Shown: piece by piece, positions 8,611 to 16,782 of the stretch
How positions within the stretch are numbered: position 1 is the stretch's first letter
Layout: each line of letters begins with the position of its first letter
NCBI GenBank assembly: GCA_031274285.1
Contig: JAISQJ010000182.1
Location: 1 to 32,401 of the forward strand
Length of the DNA: 32,401 bases
Source: Treponema sp.
Lineage (GTDB): Bacteria; Spirochaetota; Spirochaetia; Treponematales; Breznakiellaceae
Direction of reading: 5' to 3'
Translations under genes and position numbers: made by a program
The notes under the pieces: generated by a model
What the model was told of the DNA's origin: nothing
Databases searched by the model: none
The model's input: the letters and a program-made list of their open reading frames with translations, nothing else

Positions 8611-9270
8611 GTGCTTGAACTGGTAGTTTTCCTTGGGAATCCCGGCCCGCGCTATGAACACAACCGGCACAACGTGGGCCGGCTCTTCGCGGAGCGGCTT
8701 CCCTTTTATTCGCGCCTTTCCTGGCAGAAAAAATACCGGGGTCTCTACGCCCCGGCCGATACGGGGATCCTGGCGCCCCTTGTGGTCGAGCCGAGGGATA
8801 CGCCCCAGGGCCCGGCGCGGAAACTGCACTTCCTTGAGCCCGAAACCTTTATGAACCTTTCCGGGGAGTCCGTGGCTGCGGCCGCGGGCTTTTTTAAGTT
8901 TGCCCCCGAATCTATCCTGGCGGTCCACGACGAACTGGAACTCCCCCTGGGCGTGGTTTCCCTGAAGGCCGGCGGGGGCCTGGGGGGCCACAACGGCCTG
9001 CGCTCCATGAAGGCCAGTCTGGGCAGCGCCGATTTTTGGCGGCTCCGCTTTGGCATCGGCCGCCCCGACGACCGGGCTCCTGGCCAGGGAGGGCCGCCGG
9101 GGAGCGGAAAGGGTATCATAGACTGGGTTCTCTCTGACTTTAGCCCCGGAGAGGAGGAGGCCCTGGAAGAAATTTTTCCCCAGGCCGCCGCCGTCCTTAT
9201 CCAAGCCCTGCTCCAGGGGCCCGAAACCCTGCTGCCCGCATGGGGCAAGAAGATGGTGCTAGGGAGCTAA
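8611..9270 (+). CDS. pth: Peptidyl-tRNA hydrolase
   Basis: 219 residues. It releases peptides from prematurely dropped peptidyl-tRNA, recycling tRNA in the cytoplasm. The catalytic His20 (HNRHNVG), Met81-Asn82 in FMNLSG, Asp107 in VHDEL and Asn128 in GGHNGLRS match the E. coli enzyme's key residues nearly in register. The start is GTG, preceded by a purine-rich AAGAAGGGGG. A 15-20-residue Pro/Gly-rich stretch (DDRAPGQGGPPGSGKG) enlarges the region before IDWVLSDF compared with the E. coli enzyme. It is divergent from the deacetylase-family gene (54 bases between starts). Its end overlaps the end of mazG on the other strand by 12 bases. Confidence 0.95.
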   Translation: MLELVVFLGNPGPRYEHNRHNVGRLFAERLPFYSRLSWQKKYRGLYAPADTGILAPLVVEPRDTPQGPARKLHFLEPETFMNLSGESVAAAAGFFKFAPESILAVHDELELPLGVVSLKAGGGLGGHNGLRSMKASLGSADFWRLRFGIGRPDDRAPGQGGPPGSGKGIIDWVLSDFSPGEEEALEEIFPQAAAVLIQALLQGPETLLPAWGKKMVLGS

Positions 9271-10206
9271 CGTTTTGGTCTCAGCCTTTTTTGCTTCTTC
9301 CCAGCAGCGGTCCATGATCGCCAGGTTTTCCTGTTTCATGTCCAGGCGGCGTTCGGCCATCATTTTTTCTACGTGCTTAAAGCGGCGCTCGAATTTTATA
9401 TTGGTCCGGTGCAGGGCGGTGGAGGGGTCGATCTTGAGGTAACGGCAGAGGTTTATGACGGAAAAAAGAAGGTCCCCCAGTTCCCCTTCCAGATCTTCGG
9501 CGGCCCTGTCCGTAGGATTACTGTTGCCAGCAGTATTACTGTCGTCGGCAGCAATACTGCCGTCGGCAGTATTGCTGCCGATGAACGCCGTCTTATGGGC
9601 GGCTTCGGTTTCCTCAAGCTCTTCCCGTATTTTGGCGATAACTCCCCGGAGGTCCGGCCAGTCGAAGCCGCTTTTGGCGGCCTTTTTTTGCAGCCGAAAA
9701 GCCCGGTCCAGGGGCGGGAGGCCCCGGGGAACCTGATCCAAAACACTATCCTTAGGCTTGCGGCCCTCCTGCTCTACCTTGATCCTGGCCCAGTTTTCTA
9801 AAACTTCCGCGGAGTCCTTTACTTTAATTTCCCCAAAAACATGGGGGTGGCGGCGGATAAGTTTTTCCGCGTTTTCTTCCAGCGCGTCCCCCACGGTAAA
9901 GGTCCCTTCCTGCTGGTGCATGTAGGCGATCATGGTTACCAACAGGTAGAGGTCCCCCAATTCTTCCCGGATGTGGGAGCTTTCCTTTTCGTCGATGGCT
10001 TCCACACATTCATAGGTTTCCTCGATAAGGCTGGAGCGCAGGGTGGAGGGATTCTGTTCCCGGTCCCAGGGACAGCCGTCCGGGGCCCGGAGGCGGACTA
10101 TCACATCGTAGAGTTTGGCAAAGGCTTCCTGCGCCGAGGCCCGGGCCGGATCGGAGGGGGCCGGCGCGGCGGCGCCTTCTTTATCCTGGCCCGGTTCGCA
10201 GATCAT
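9259..10206 (-). CDS. mazG: Nucleoside triphosphate pyrophosphohydrolase MazG
   Basis: 315 residues, longer than the roughly 260 usual for the two-domain enzyme. It hydrolyses NTPs/dNTPs to monophosphates as a house-cleaning or stringent-response-moderating activity. Domain 1 (about 26-145) has CPWDREQ, the EEtyE metal site (Glu62-Glu66) and EELGD (81-85). Domain 2 (about 165-310) has REELEE and EGELGD. Between these last two motifs residues 210-233 are four tandem hexapeptides (GSNTAD-like), an expansion that E. coli MazG lacks. The start ATG overlaps the upstream gene's TGA (ATGA), so translation is coupled to it. The N-terminal 25 residues are Ala/Pro-rich and probably disordered. Confidence 0.93.
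   Translation of the reverse strand: MICEPGQDKEGAAAPAPSDPARASAQEAFAKLYDVIVRLRAPDGCPWDREQNPSTLRSSLIEETYECVEAIDEKESSHIREELGDLYLLVTMIAYMHQQEGTFTVGDALEENAEKLIRRHPHVFGEIKVKDSAEVLENWARIKVEQEGRKPKDSVLDQVPRGLPPLDRAFRLQKKAAKSGFDWPDLRGVIAKIREELEETEAAHKTAFIGSNTADGSIAADDSNTAGNSNPTDRAAEDLEGELGDLLFSVINLCRYLKIDPSTALHRTNIKFERRFKHVEKMMAERRLDMKQENLAIMDRCWEEAKKAETKTLAP
9508..9579 (-). repeat. 18-base imperfect tandem repeat (4 units) inside mazG
   Basis: Four consecutive 18-base units encode GSNTAD, GSIAAD, DSNTAG and NSNPTD on the minus strand. The third base of codons varies while the six-residue pattern holds. The run stays in frame and lies in the loop between metal-binding helices of the second MazG domain. 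Confidence 0.85.
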
Positions 10207-11735
10207 GCGGCGGGCCTGGCCGCCAGGGTCATAAGCTGCACAAAGTAGTTGATCTTTTTATACGCATCCAGAATCCGGGGGGCCAGGGGGGTTTTGGAAT
10301 AGCCGTCCAACTCTTTCCAGTTGATGATAAGCTCGCTCTGTTTTTTGGGGATGTCGTCCGAGAGGGCCTTTATGTGTTTGCCCACGGTGATGATATGCTG
10401 GGCCGATGCCTTGATGATGGACAGGGCTTCCCCGTCAATGCCGTCGATGATGTTGCCGATATACCGGACCTGGGTCCGGTCCCGGTCTACCCGGAGCAGG
10501 GCCCCCCGCAGCCGGGGGCCGTTGCTGCCCTTTTCCGACAAGGTTTCGTCCAGGGCTTCGATGGCGGGCAGCGCGTCCAGGGCGCCATGGAAGCCTTCCG
10601 ACATTTGCAGGGAGTCGGAGTTGCTGGTCCACTGTCCCCGGATAAGTACAATGTCGCAGAGTTCCTGCACTTCCTTGGAAAAGAAATCCTGGAGAAAGGC
10701 CGCCAGGTAGTTCAGGGCGCCGGCGTAGGCAAAACCATCCAGGTCTTTTCCCGTGTACAGCCTGTTGGTCCGCTCGTTGTAGTAGTTGAGCCGGGTGGTA
10801 TCTATTTCCCCGAAAATGGCCCGCAGCAGGGCTTCTATCTGGAAATTCCGCTGGCCTTCGGCGATGGCGCCGATCCGCTCCTGAACATCCTCCCGCTTTT
10901 CCTCAAGCCAGGCCGCACCGAGCTGGCCGGAGGGGATCTGTACCTTTCCGTCCCAAATGGGGTTCTTGGTGGCGTGCCTGACGATATACTCTATGATCTT
11001 GGACAGCCTGAGATCGTTCAGATTGACCAGCATGGCAGCCCACTGCTCGTAGGGGATGCTGTCGGTCCCCCCCTTGATGGTCCGGAGTACCGAAAAGGCG
11101 GTTTTCCAGTCTTCCTGGGGGTCCAGCGCGGCAATGGCGGTATAGAAGGCCCCCAGGTCCTCCCCCAGCATGTCTCCCCTGACCGCGGCGAATTTGAGGG
11201 GCGCGGTGAAGATCCCTTCCAGCATGGCGGAATCGAATTTTTTTAACATGCCCGCAAAGTCAAACTGGACAAAGCGGGAAAAGGCGGTGATCAGGTTGTA
11301 ACACTTGTCCGCGGCCGCCGCCCGGCTGTCGTCAAAGGCCGCGGCGAGGGACCGGTAATCCGATTCCAACTGCTTGGCCAGTTCCACGGGGGCGGTGGTT
11401 TTTGAGCGGGCCTCAATGGCCTCCAGGGACAGCCGCCGGGCGGTTTCAAGGGCCTGGGGGGGCAGAAAATACTCAATGACTGACCGTTTGAGCTTCCCCG
11501 ATTTTTCCATGTCCTTTATGAAAACCTGGGCGGGATAGATGGCCTTATAGATACTATAGATGTATTGGGCAAAGGAGGGGTCCACTTCCTCCTGCCTAAC
11601 CCGGTAGAATTTGGCGTACTTGTTCTGGGCGAGGTCCCGGATTGTCTGCTTGAGCAGCATATCCTTGTCGGAAGCCGGTTCATTTTCCTTTCCCAGCAAC
11701 GAAAATACCCTGTTGATTATGTTATCATCCGGCAT
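10203..11735 (-). CDS. Conserved cytoplasmic protein, probably the spirochaetal DUF5312 family
   Basis: 510 residues counted from the ATG at 11735; GGGGGAA lies six bases upstream of it. A TTG 15 bases further upstream is in frame but would use that ribosome-binding site as coding sequence. The protein has no signal peptide and no membrane segment. It is mainly alpha-helical by composition, with mixed charge throughout, and begins MPDDNIINRVFSLLGKE. I associate this kind of sequence with a Spirochaetales-restricted family of unknown function (I believe DUF5312), from memory. No catalytic motif is visible. Its stop overlaps the mazG start, so the pair is an operon. Confidence 0.72.
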   Translation of the reverse strand: MPDDNIINRVFSLLGKENEPASDKDMLLKQTIRDLAQNKYAKFYRVRQEEVDPSFAQYIYSIYKAIYPAQVFIKDMEKSGKLKRSVIEYFLPPQALETARRLSLEAIEARSKTTAPVELAKQLESDYRSLAAAFDDSRAAAADKCYNLITAFSRFVQFDFAGMLKKFDSAMLEGIFTAPLKFAAVRGDMLGEDLGAFYTAIAALDPQEDWKTAFSVLRTIKGGTDSIPYEQWAAMLVNLNDLRLSKIIEYIVRHATKNPIWDGKVQIPSGQLGAAWLEEKREDVQERIGAIAEGQRNFQIEALLRAIFGEIDTTRLNYYNERTNRLYTGKDLDGFAYAGALNYLAAFLQDFFSKEVQELCDIVLIRGQWTSNSDSLQMSEGFHGALDALPAIEALDETLSEKGSNGPRLRGALLRVDRDRTQVRYIGNIIDGIDGEALSIIKASAQHIITVGKHIKALSDDIPKKQSELIINWKELDGYSKTPLAPRILDAYKKINYFVQLMTLAARPAA

Positions 11736-11763
11736 CTTGTCTTCCCCCAAAACCCATGCTCCT

Positions 11764-11769
11764 AGTATA
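11764..11769 (-). promoter_or_regulatory. Candidate -10 element for the DUF5312-like/mazG operon
   Basis: TATACT on the minus strand lies 29 bases before the ATG at 11735. No -35 at a standard distance is convincing, so this rests on the -10 alone. The overlapping plus-strand TATAGT (11766-11771) could serve the divergent MATE gene. Confidence 0.35.
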
Positions 11770-11810
11770 GTATCGATTAAGGCATGATTCGATCAACTAA
11801 AGGGGATCCT

Positions 11811-13196
11811 TTGAATTCTACAGGGTTTAAGGGCTCAAGATTTGAGCGCTCAAGATTTGAGCAGATGACCACCGTGCCGGTGGAAAAGCTGGTCGCTTCC
11901 CTGGCGGTCCCCGCCATCGTCATTATGATGGTGTCGGCCCTGTACAACATGGCGGATACCTACTTTGTGGGAGCCCTGGGGACCAGCGCCACCGCCGCGG
12001 TGGGGGTAAGCTTTTCCCTGATGGCGGTGATCCAGGCGGTGGGCTTCTTCTTTGGCCACGGCGCAGGGAACTACATCTCCCGGGCCCTGGGGTCCCGGAA
12101 CACAGCGGACGCGGAAATTATGGCGGCCACGGGCTTTTTTACCGCCTTTTGCATCGGCGCCGCCATTGCCGCCGCCGGCAGCCTCTTCCTGGAGCCCCTG
12201 GCCCGGCTTCTGGGAGCCACGGAGACCATCCTTCCCTTTGCCCGGGACTACCTCCGCTTCATCCTCCTGGGCTGTCCCTTCATGGTGAGTTCCCTCATGC
12301 TCAACAACCTGCTCCGCTTCCAGGGCAGCGCCTTTACCGGGATGATCGGCATGATCTCCGGGGCGGTCCTCAACATCGCCCTGGACCCCTTGTTCATCTT
12401 CGGCCTGGGGCTGGGGATTACCGGGGCCGCCCTTGCCACCATGATAAGCCAGACCGCAAGCTGCCTGCTCCTTTTTGCCCTGAGCGGCCGGGGCAGGGAG
12501 GCTATCCGGGTCCGCCCGCGGAATTTTAAGCCCTCCCTGGCCCGCTACGCCGACATTGCCAGGGGCGGGACTCCCTCCCTGCTGCGCCAGGGGCTGATGA
12601 GCCTTTCGGCGATTTTTCTTAACCGGGCCGCGGGGGCCCACGGGGATGCGGTTATCGCCGCCATTTCCATTGTGACCAGGGTGGTGATGATGATAAACGC
12701 CATGGTCCTGGGCCTGGGGCAGGGTTTCCAGCCGGTATGCGGTTTTAACTATGGGGCCCGCTGTTACGACCGGGTGAAGAAGGCCTTTTGGTTCTGTGTC
12801 CGCCTGACCACCGCAGTGCTGTGCCTTATGTCCCTGGGGAGCTTTATCTTTGCCCGTGACATTATCGCCGTTTTCCGCCGGGACGACCCGGAGGTTATCC
12901 GCATCGGCGCCCTGGCCCTGCGTTTCCAGAGCTGCGTCATCCCCCTGGGGGGCTGGATCATCCTGTGCAACATGATGCTCCAGACCATGGGCCGGGCCCT
13001 CCCCGCCAGCCTCCTGGCCTTTTCCCGGCAGGGGCTTTTCCTGCTCCCCCTGCTCTTTATCCTGGTTCCCCTGTGGGGGGTCCTGGGGATCCAGCTCTGC
13101 AGCCCCATTGCGGACCTGCTAACCTTTATCCTTGCCCTGCCCATGGGGATCCACACCCTTCGCAGCGTGCTGTCTGTGGAGGAGGGGAAGGAATAA
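11811..13196 (+). CDS. MATE family multidrug/sodium antiporter
   Basis: 461 residues with about twelve transmembrane helices. Family features are LAVPAIVIMMVSALYNMADT near the N-terminus and the matching second-half region around FQPVCGFNYGAR. MATE proteins export cationic drugs or metabolites in exchange for Na+ or H+; the substrate cannot be read here. I chose TTG at 11811 because AAAGGGG (11799-11805) lies five bases before it. Alternatives are ATG 11784 (poor ribosome-binding site) and ATG 11865, which gives the canonical MATE N-terminus. With the TTG start the protein gains a duplicated SRFER/SRFEQ pentapeptide from the DNA repeat at 11833-11862. The gene is divergent from the DUF5312-like/mazG pair. 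Confidence 0.88.
   Translation: MNSTGFKGSRFERSRFEQMTTVPVEKLVASLAVPAIVIMMVSALYNMADTYFVGALGTSATAAVGVSFSLMAVIQAVGFFFGHGAGNYISRALGSRNTADAEIMAATGFFTAFCIGAAIAAAGSLFLEPLARLLGATETILPFARDYLRFILLGCPFMVSSLMLNNLLRFQGSAFTGMIGMISGAVLNIALDPLFIFGLGLGITGAALATMISQTASCLLLFALSGRGREAIRVRPRNFKPSLARYADIARGGTPSLLRQGLMSLSAIFLNRAAGAHGDAVIAAISIVTRVVMMINAMVLGLGQGFQPVCGFNYGARCYDRVKKAFWFCVRLTTAVLCLMSLGSFIFARDIIAVFRRDDPEVIRIGALALRFQSCVIPLGGWIILCNMMLQTMGRALPASLLAFSRQGLFLLPLLFILVPLWGVLGIQLCSPIADLLTFILALPMGIHTLRSVLSVEEGKE
11833..11862 (+). repeat. Tandem pair of a 15-base palindromic unit
   Basis: GCTCAAGATTTGAGC occurs twice back to back, exactly, at 11833-11847 and 11848-11862. Each unit is itself an inverted repeat (GCTCAA...TTGAGC). 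It lies 3 bases before the internal ATG at 11865 of the MATE gene. Confidence 0.85.
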
Positions 13197-13202
13197 CGCG
13201 TA

Positions 13203-13231
13203 TTGACTCATGGCGCATAAACACCTATTTT
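13203..13231 (+). promoter_or_regulatory. Candidate promoter of the nucleoside operon
   Basis: TTGACT (13203-13208), a 17-base spacer and TATTTT (13226-13231) stand upstream of the GTG at 13279. The sequence is more AT-rich than its surroundings. It lies 7 bases after the MATE stop codon. Confidence 0.5.
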
Positions 13232-13278
13232 AAATCACGGTTCGCCTTGATGAAGTTTCCGGGTCAAAGGGGGATGGC

Positions 13279-14145
13279 GTGCAGAATGTACCCAAAGTTT
13301 CATTTGCGATAATCGGCGGCAGCGGTACTTGGGCGGGGGATTTCCCCGAATCCGCGGGATTTGAGGGTGTTACGGTGCTGGAAAGGGGACTGGAATTTGA
13401 AACCCCCTTTGGCACAACCGTGCCGATGAAACTGGCGGAAATTTCCTCTGCCCTGACGCAGGATAGATCCCCCCGCCGGTTCCTCACGGTTCCCTTCCAC
13501 GGCTACCGGAGTCTGGCGCCCCATGATAACCCCTCGGAGCAGATTTTTTGGGTCTTTCAGCAGGCAGGGGTAAAGGTGATCACAGCCGAAGGTTCCGGCG
13601 GCGGCATCAACCGCCTGCTTGATCCGGGGGACATTGTTATTCCCCACGATTTTTTTGATATGACCAAGCGGCCGTCCAACATACACAGGTTTAATAAAAA
13701 TATTGTGCGGATGGCATCTCCCACCTGTTCCTATCTGCGTTCCCTCCTGTACGAAAAAGCCGGCCGGGAGTACCGCCGCGTCTTTTCCAGGGGCCTTTAC
13801 GCCAATACCGAGCCTCCCCGTTTCGAGACCGCTTCGGAGATACGCTTTTTGGCCGGCGTCGGCTGTGACATCTGCGGCCATACCATGGTCCCCGAAGTGT
13901 ATTTGGCCAGGGCCATCGGCGCCTGCTATGCCGCCGCCTACCTGGTGAGCAATTACGCCGAAGGCGTCGAGGACCCAAGTTGGAAGGGGTCCAGCATCTT
14001 TGAGCATTACGCCGACAGCGCTGCTAAAATCGGCCGGGTAACCCTGGGGGTTGTTGCCGCCTGGGATGCGGAAAAATGCGGCTGTCATTGCGGCGAAAAT
14101 ATTATTGAAGTACCGGATCAGATTAAAAACCGTATTTCCAGTTAG
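13279..14145 (+). CDS. Purine nucleoside / methylthioadenosine phosphorylase family protein, divergent
   Basis: 288 residues with the PNP/MTAP fold signature: N-terminal FAIIGGSGTW, TAEGSGGGINRLLDPGDIV, a YANTEPPRFETASEI segment matching the MTAP 'GP-RFET' region, and TMVPEVYLARAIGACYA. Such enzymes phosphorolyse purine nucleosides to base and ribose-1-phosphate. The base-specificity segment reads LVSNYAEG, with Asn where adenine-specific MTAPs have Asp, which suggests 6-oxopurine nucleosides. The phosphate-site RHG is FHG, and the usual NMT before VPE is replaced by GHTM, so activity is not guaranteed. Near the C-terminus Cys267, Cys269, His270 and Cys271 (CGCHC) could bind metal. The start is GTG with AAAGGGGG five bases upstream. 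First gene of the nucleoside-uptake operon. Confidence 0.8.
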   Translation: MQNVPKVSFAIIGGSGTWAGDFPESAGFEGVTVLERGLEFETPFGTTVPMKLAEISSALTQDRSPRRFLTVPFHGYRSLAPHDNPSEQIFWVFQQAGVKVITAEGSGGGINRLLDPGDIVIPHDFFDMTKRPSNIHRFNKNIVRMASPTCSYLRSLLYEKAGREYRRVFSRGLYANTEPPRFETASEIRFLAGVGCDICGHTMVPEVYLARAIGACYAAAYLVSNYAEGVEDPSWKGSSIFEHYADSAAKIGRVTLGVVAAWDAEKCGCHCGENIIEVPDQIKNRISS

Positions 14146-14229
14146 GACATGTGCAGCTCCCAGACGCCCGGGTTCTTTTGGTATTATCGATCCCTTAAGG
14201 GGTTGGTTTATAGATCAAGGAGGTGTGGT

Positions 14230-15234
14230 ATGAAAAGGATGCGTGTAGGATTGTTGTTGGCGGCACTTTTGTCGGCGGCCCTGTTTTCCGTTTACGGCAG
14301 GGGAAACCGGGAGGCCGCCGCCGCTTCCGGCGCCAAAAAGGTTGCCGTCATTTTTGGCCTTGGGGGTCTTGGGGACAAAAGTTTTAATGACGACGGCATG
14401 ACGGGACTGCGGCGGGCCCAGGCGGAGCTGGGGATCGAGTTTCAGTACGTGGAGCCCAAGGAAATCGCCGAATTTGAGGGGCACCACCGGTTTTTTGCCC
14501 GGTCCCGGGAGTATGATCTGATTGTGGGGATTGGTTTTGACCAGGCCGACGCGATAAACGTGGTGGCCGCCGAATTCCCCTCCCAGCAATTCGTCCTTAT
14601 CGACGGCGAAGCCAATGAAACCCCCAGCGTGGCCAGTATCTCCTTCCGCGATAATGAAAAGACTTACCTTATCGGCATCATCGCCGCCCTGACCAGCAAG
14701 ACCGGCCGGATCGGTGTGGTAGGCGGCATGGATATTCCGCTGATCAACAGTTTTATTGCCGGTTACCGCGCCGGGGCTCTGTCGGTTAATCCGAATATCC
14801 AGGTTGATATCCGGTATGTGGGGGCCTGGAATGATGCCAACACCGGCAAGGAATTGGCCATGTCCCTGTACAACTCGGGGGCCGATATTGTTTATGCCGC
14901 CGCCGGCGGATCGGGGCTGGGAGTTTTTTCCGCCGCCGCAGATGTTAATAAACTGGCCATAGGCGCCGATGTGAATCAGATTCCCCTTGATCCGGATCAT
15001 ATTTTTCTTTCATCGATACGCCGGGTTGATAATGCGGTGTTCAATGAAATTGAAAAAATGGTTAAGGGGGAGTTTAAGGGCGGCCGCGCTGTTCCCGGCC
15101 TTAAAGAAGGGGTTGTTGGGTATACGGTGGAAGGGGCCAAGGTGATCACGCCCCAAAATATTATAAATCAGGCCGAACAGGCAAAGCAGGATATTATCAG
15201 CGGAAAGATAATTGTTCCCTCGGCCCTAAACTAA
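14230..15234 (+). CDS. BMP-family (PnrA-like) nucleoside-binding protein
   Basis: 334 residues from the ATG at 14230, set by a strong AAGGAGG (14217-14223) six bases upstream. It has an N-terminal signal peptide ending near SVYGRG and no lipobox cysteine, unlike many treponemal relatives, so it is a periplasmic rather than clearly lipidated form. Family motifs include GGLGDKSFNDDGMTGL, VGGMDIPLINSFIAGYRAG and AAGGSGLGVFSAA. Known relatives (Treponema pallidum PnrA/TmpC, Borrelia Bmp proteins) bind purine nucleosides. The 84-base gap before it contains the palindrome CCCTTAAGGG (14192-14201). The ATPase and permeases follow directly, so it is the importer's receptor. Confidence 0.9.
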   Translation: MKRMRVGLLLAALLSAALFSVYGRGNREAAAASGAKKVAVIFGLGGLGDKSFNDDGMTGLRRAQAELGIEFQYVEPKEIAEFEGHHRFFARSREYDLIVGIGFDQADAINVVAAEFPSQQFVLIDGEANETPSVASISFRDNEKTYLIGIIAALTSKTGRIGVVGGMDIPLINSFIAGYRAGALSVNPNIQVDIRYVGAWNDANTGKELAMSLYNSGADIVYAAAGGSGLGVFSAAADVNKLAIGADVNQIPLDPDHIFLSSIRRVDNAVFNEIEKMVKGEFKGGRAVPGLKEGVVGYTVEGAKVITPQNIINQAEQAKQDIISGKIIVPSALN

Positions 15235-15240
15235 AGCCTG

Positions 15241-16782
15241 GTGAGTTATGTTGAAATGCGGGGCATTACCAAGCGGTATGGCCCCGCAGCGGCAAACGAC
15301 AACATCGACTTCCTTTTTGAAAAGGGTGAGATCCACGCCCTGCTGGGGGAAAACGGGGCGGGCAAAACAACCCTGATGCGGATCCTTTATGGAATGATCC
15401 GGGCCGACTCCGGTTCCATCACGGTAAATGGCTTACCGGTGCGGATCCGCAGCCCCAGGGATGCCGTTGATTTAAGCATCAGTATGGTCCACCAGCACTT
15501 TATGCTGGTGGACAGCCTTTCCGTTTCCGAAAATATTGTACTGGGTTATGAGCCCCGCAAATTTATCTTCCACGATTTCAAGCGGGCCGCCAGGGACATT
15601 GCCGCCTTGTCCGAACAGTTTTCCCTTACCGTCAATCCTGAATCCCTGGTGGGTAATATTTCCATCGGCGAGAAGCAGCGGGTGGAGATTATTAAGGCAT
15701 TGTACCGCCGCAGCGAGATCATCATTCTTGATGAACCCACCGCGGTCCTTACCTCCCTTGAAGTGCAGGAGCTTTTTTCCGTGTTACGGAAACTCAAGGA
15801 GGCGGGGAAAACTATTATTATCATCACCCATAAACTCAAGGAGGTGATGGCCGTATCGGACAAGGTTACGGTACTCTGCCGGGGAAAACGGATGAGTACG
15901 CAGCCGACGGCGGAAACCAGTTCCGGCCGTCTGGCGGAACTGATGGTCGGGCACAAGGTTTCCACGATGGAACGGCATGCTTCCAGGAAGATACCGGAAA
16001 ACGCCGAACCTTATCTGGAACTGGAAAATATCACCGTGGCCGTGGGGAAAACCGTCAAATTGCGGAATCTAAGCCTCAAGGTACGGAGCGCCGAAATTCT
16101 GGGAATCTGCGGCGTGGAAGGCAACGGCCAGACCGAATTGGTGGAGGCGGTGACCGGTCTCCGCTGCCCCGTAAGCGGAAATATCAAGGTAAAGGGGAAG
16201 ACTGTGGAAAAGGCCTCTCCCCGCGGCATGATAGATAGGGGGATTGCCCATATACCGGAAGACCGGGTCCGCAGCGCCCTGATACGGAATTTTTCTATCG
16301 CCGGGAATATGGCGCTGGGTTACCACCGGCGGCCGCAGTTTATTCACCGGGGTCTGCTCCGGTGGGAAGTTATCCGGGAATACGCTGAAAAAATGGCCGC
16401 GGAATTTGATATCAGGGCCGCCGATGTTTCTTATCCCGCATCTTCCCTTTCCGGGGGAAATCAGCAGAAACTGGTTATCGCCCGGACTCTTTCCCAGAAT
16501 CCCGGCATTATCGTCGCGGCCCAGCCCACCCGGGGGGTGGATATTGGGGCGGTGGAGTATATCCACGGGAAACTGCTTGAAATGCGGGACGCCGGCAAGG
16601 CGATACTGCTGGTTTCCACCGAAATAGACGAACTCTTAAGCCTGTCGGATACCATAGCGGTGCTCTACGAAGGGGCGGTGGCGGCCCTGGGCCCGGCGGA
16701 GGATTTTGATGAGCGCCGTCTTGCCATGCTGATGACGGGGTTGGGGACCGGCGCAAAAGCGGCCGCCCGCGGGGATGGGTAG
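15241..16782 (+). CDS. Nucleoside ABC transporter ATP-binding protein (double ABC domain)
   Basis: 513 residues with two fused ABC cassettes, as in RbsA/YufO-type importers. Domain 1 has an intact Walker A GENGAGKT (36-43), an ISIGEKQR signature and Walker B ILDEPTAV. Domain 2 has a degenerate Walker A (GVEGNGQTE, Gln for Lys), an LSGGNQQK signature and Walker B AAQPTRGVD with Gln for the catalytic Glu; this asymmetry is normal for the family. The start is GTG with only a weak ribosome-binding site, 6 bases after the binding protein stop, so coupling is likely. Its end overlaps the first permease by 8 bases. Confidence 0.92.
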   Translation: MSYVEMRGITKRYGPAAANDNIDFLFEKGEIHALLGENGAGKTTLMRILYGMIRADSGSITVNGLPVRIRSPRDAVDLSISMVHQHFMLVDSLSVSENIVLGYEPRKFIFHDFKRAARDIAALSEQFSLTVNPESLVGNISIGEKQRVEIIKALYRRSEIIILDEPTAVLTSLEVQELFSVLRKLKEAGKTIIIITHKLKEVMAVSDKVTVLCRGKRMSTQPTAETSSGRLAELMVGHKVSTMERHASRKIPENAEPYLELENITVAVGKTVKLRNLSLKVRSAEILGICGVEGNGQTELVEAVTGLRCPVSGNIKVKGKTVEKASPRGMIDRGIAHIPEDRVRSALIRNFSIAGNMALGYHRRPQFIHRGLLRWEVIREYAEKMAAEFDIRAADVSYPASSLSGGNQQKLVIARTLSQNPGIIVAAQPTRGVDIGAVEYIHGKLLEMRDAGKAILLVSTEIDELLSLSDTIAVLYEGAVAALGPAEDFDERRLAMLMTGLGTGAKAAARGDG

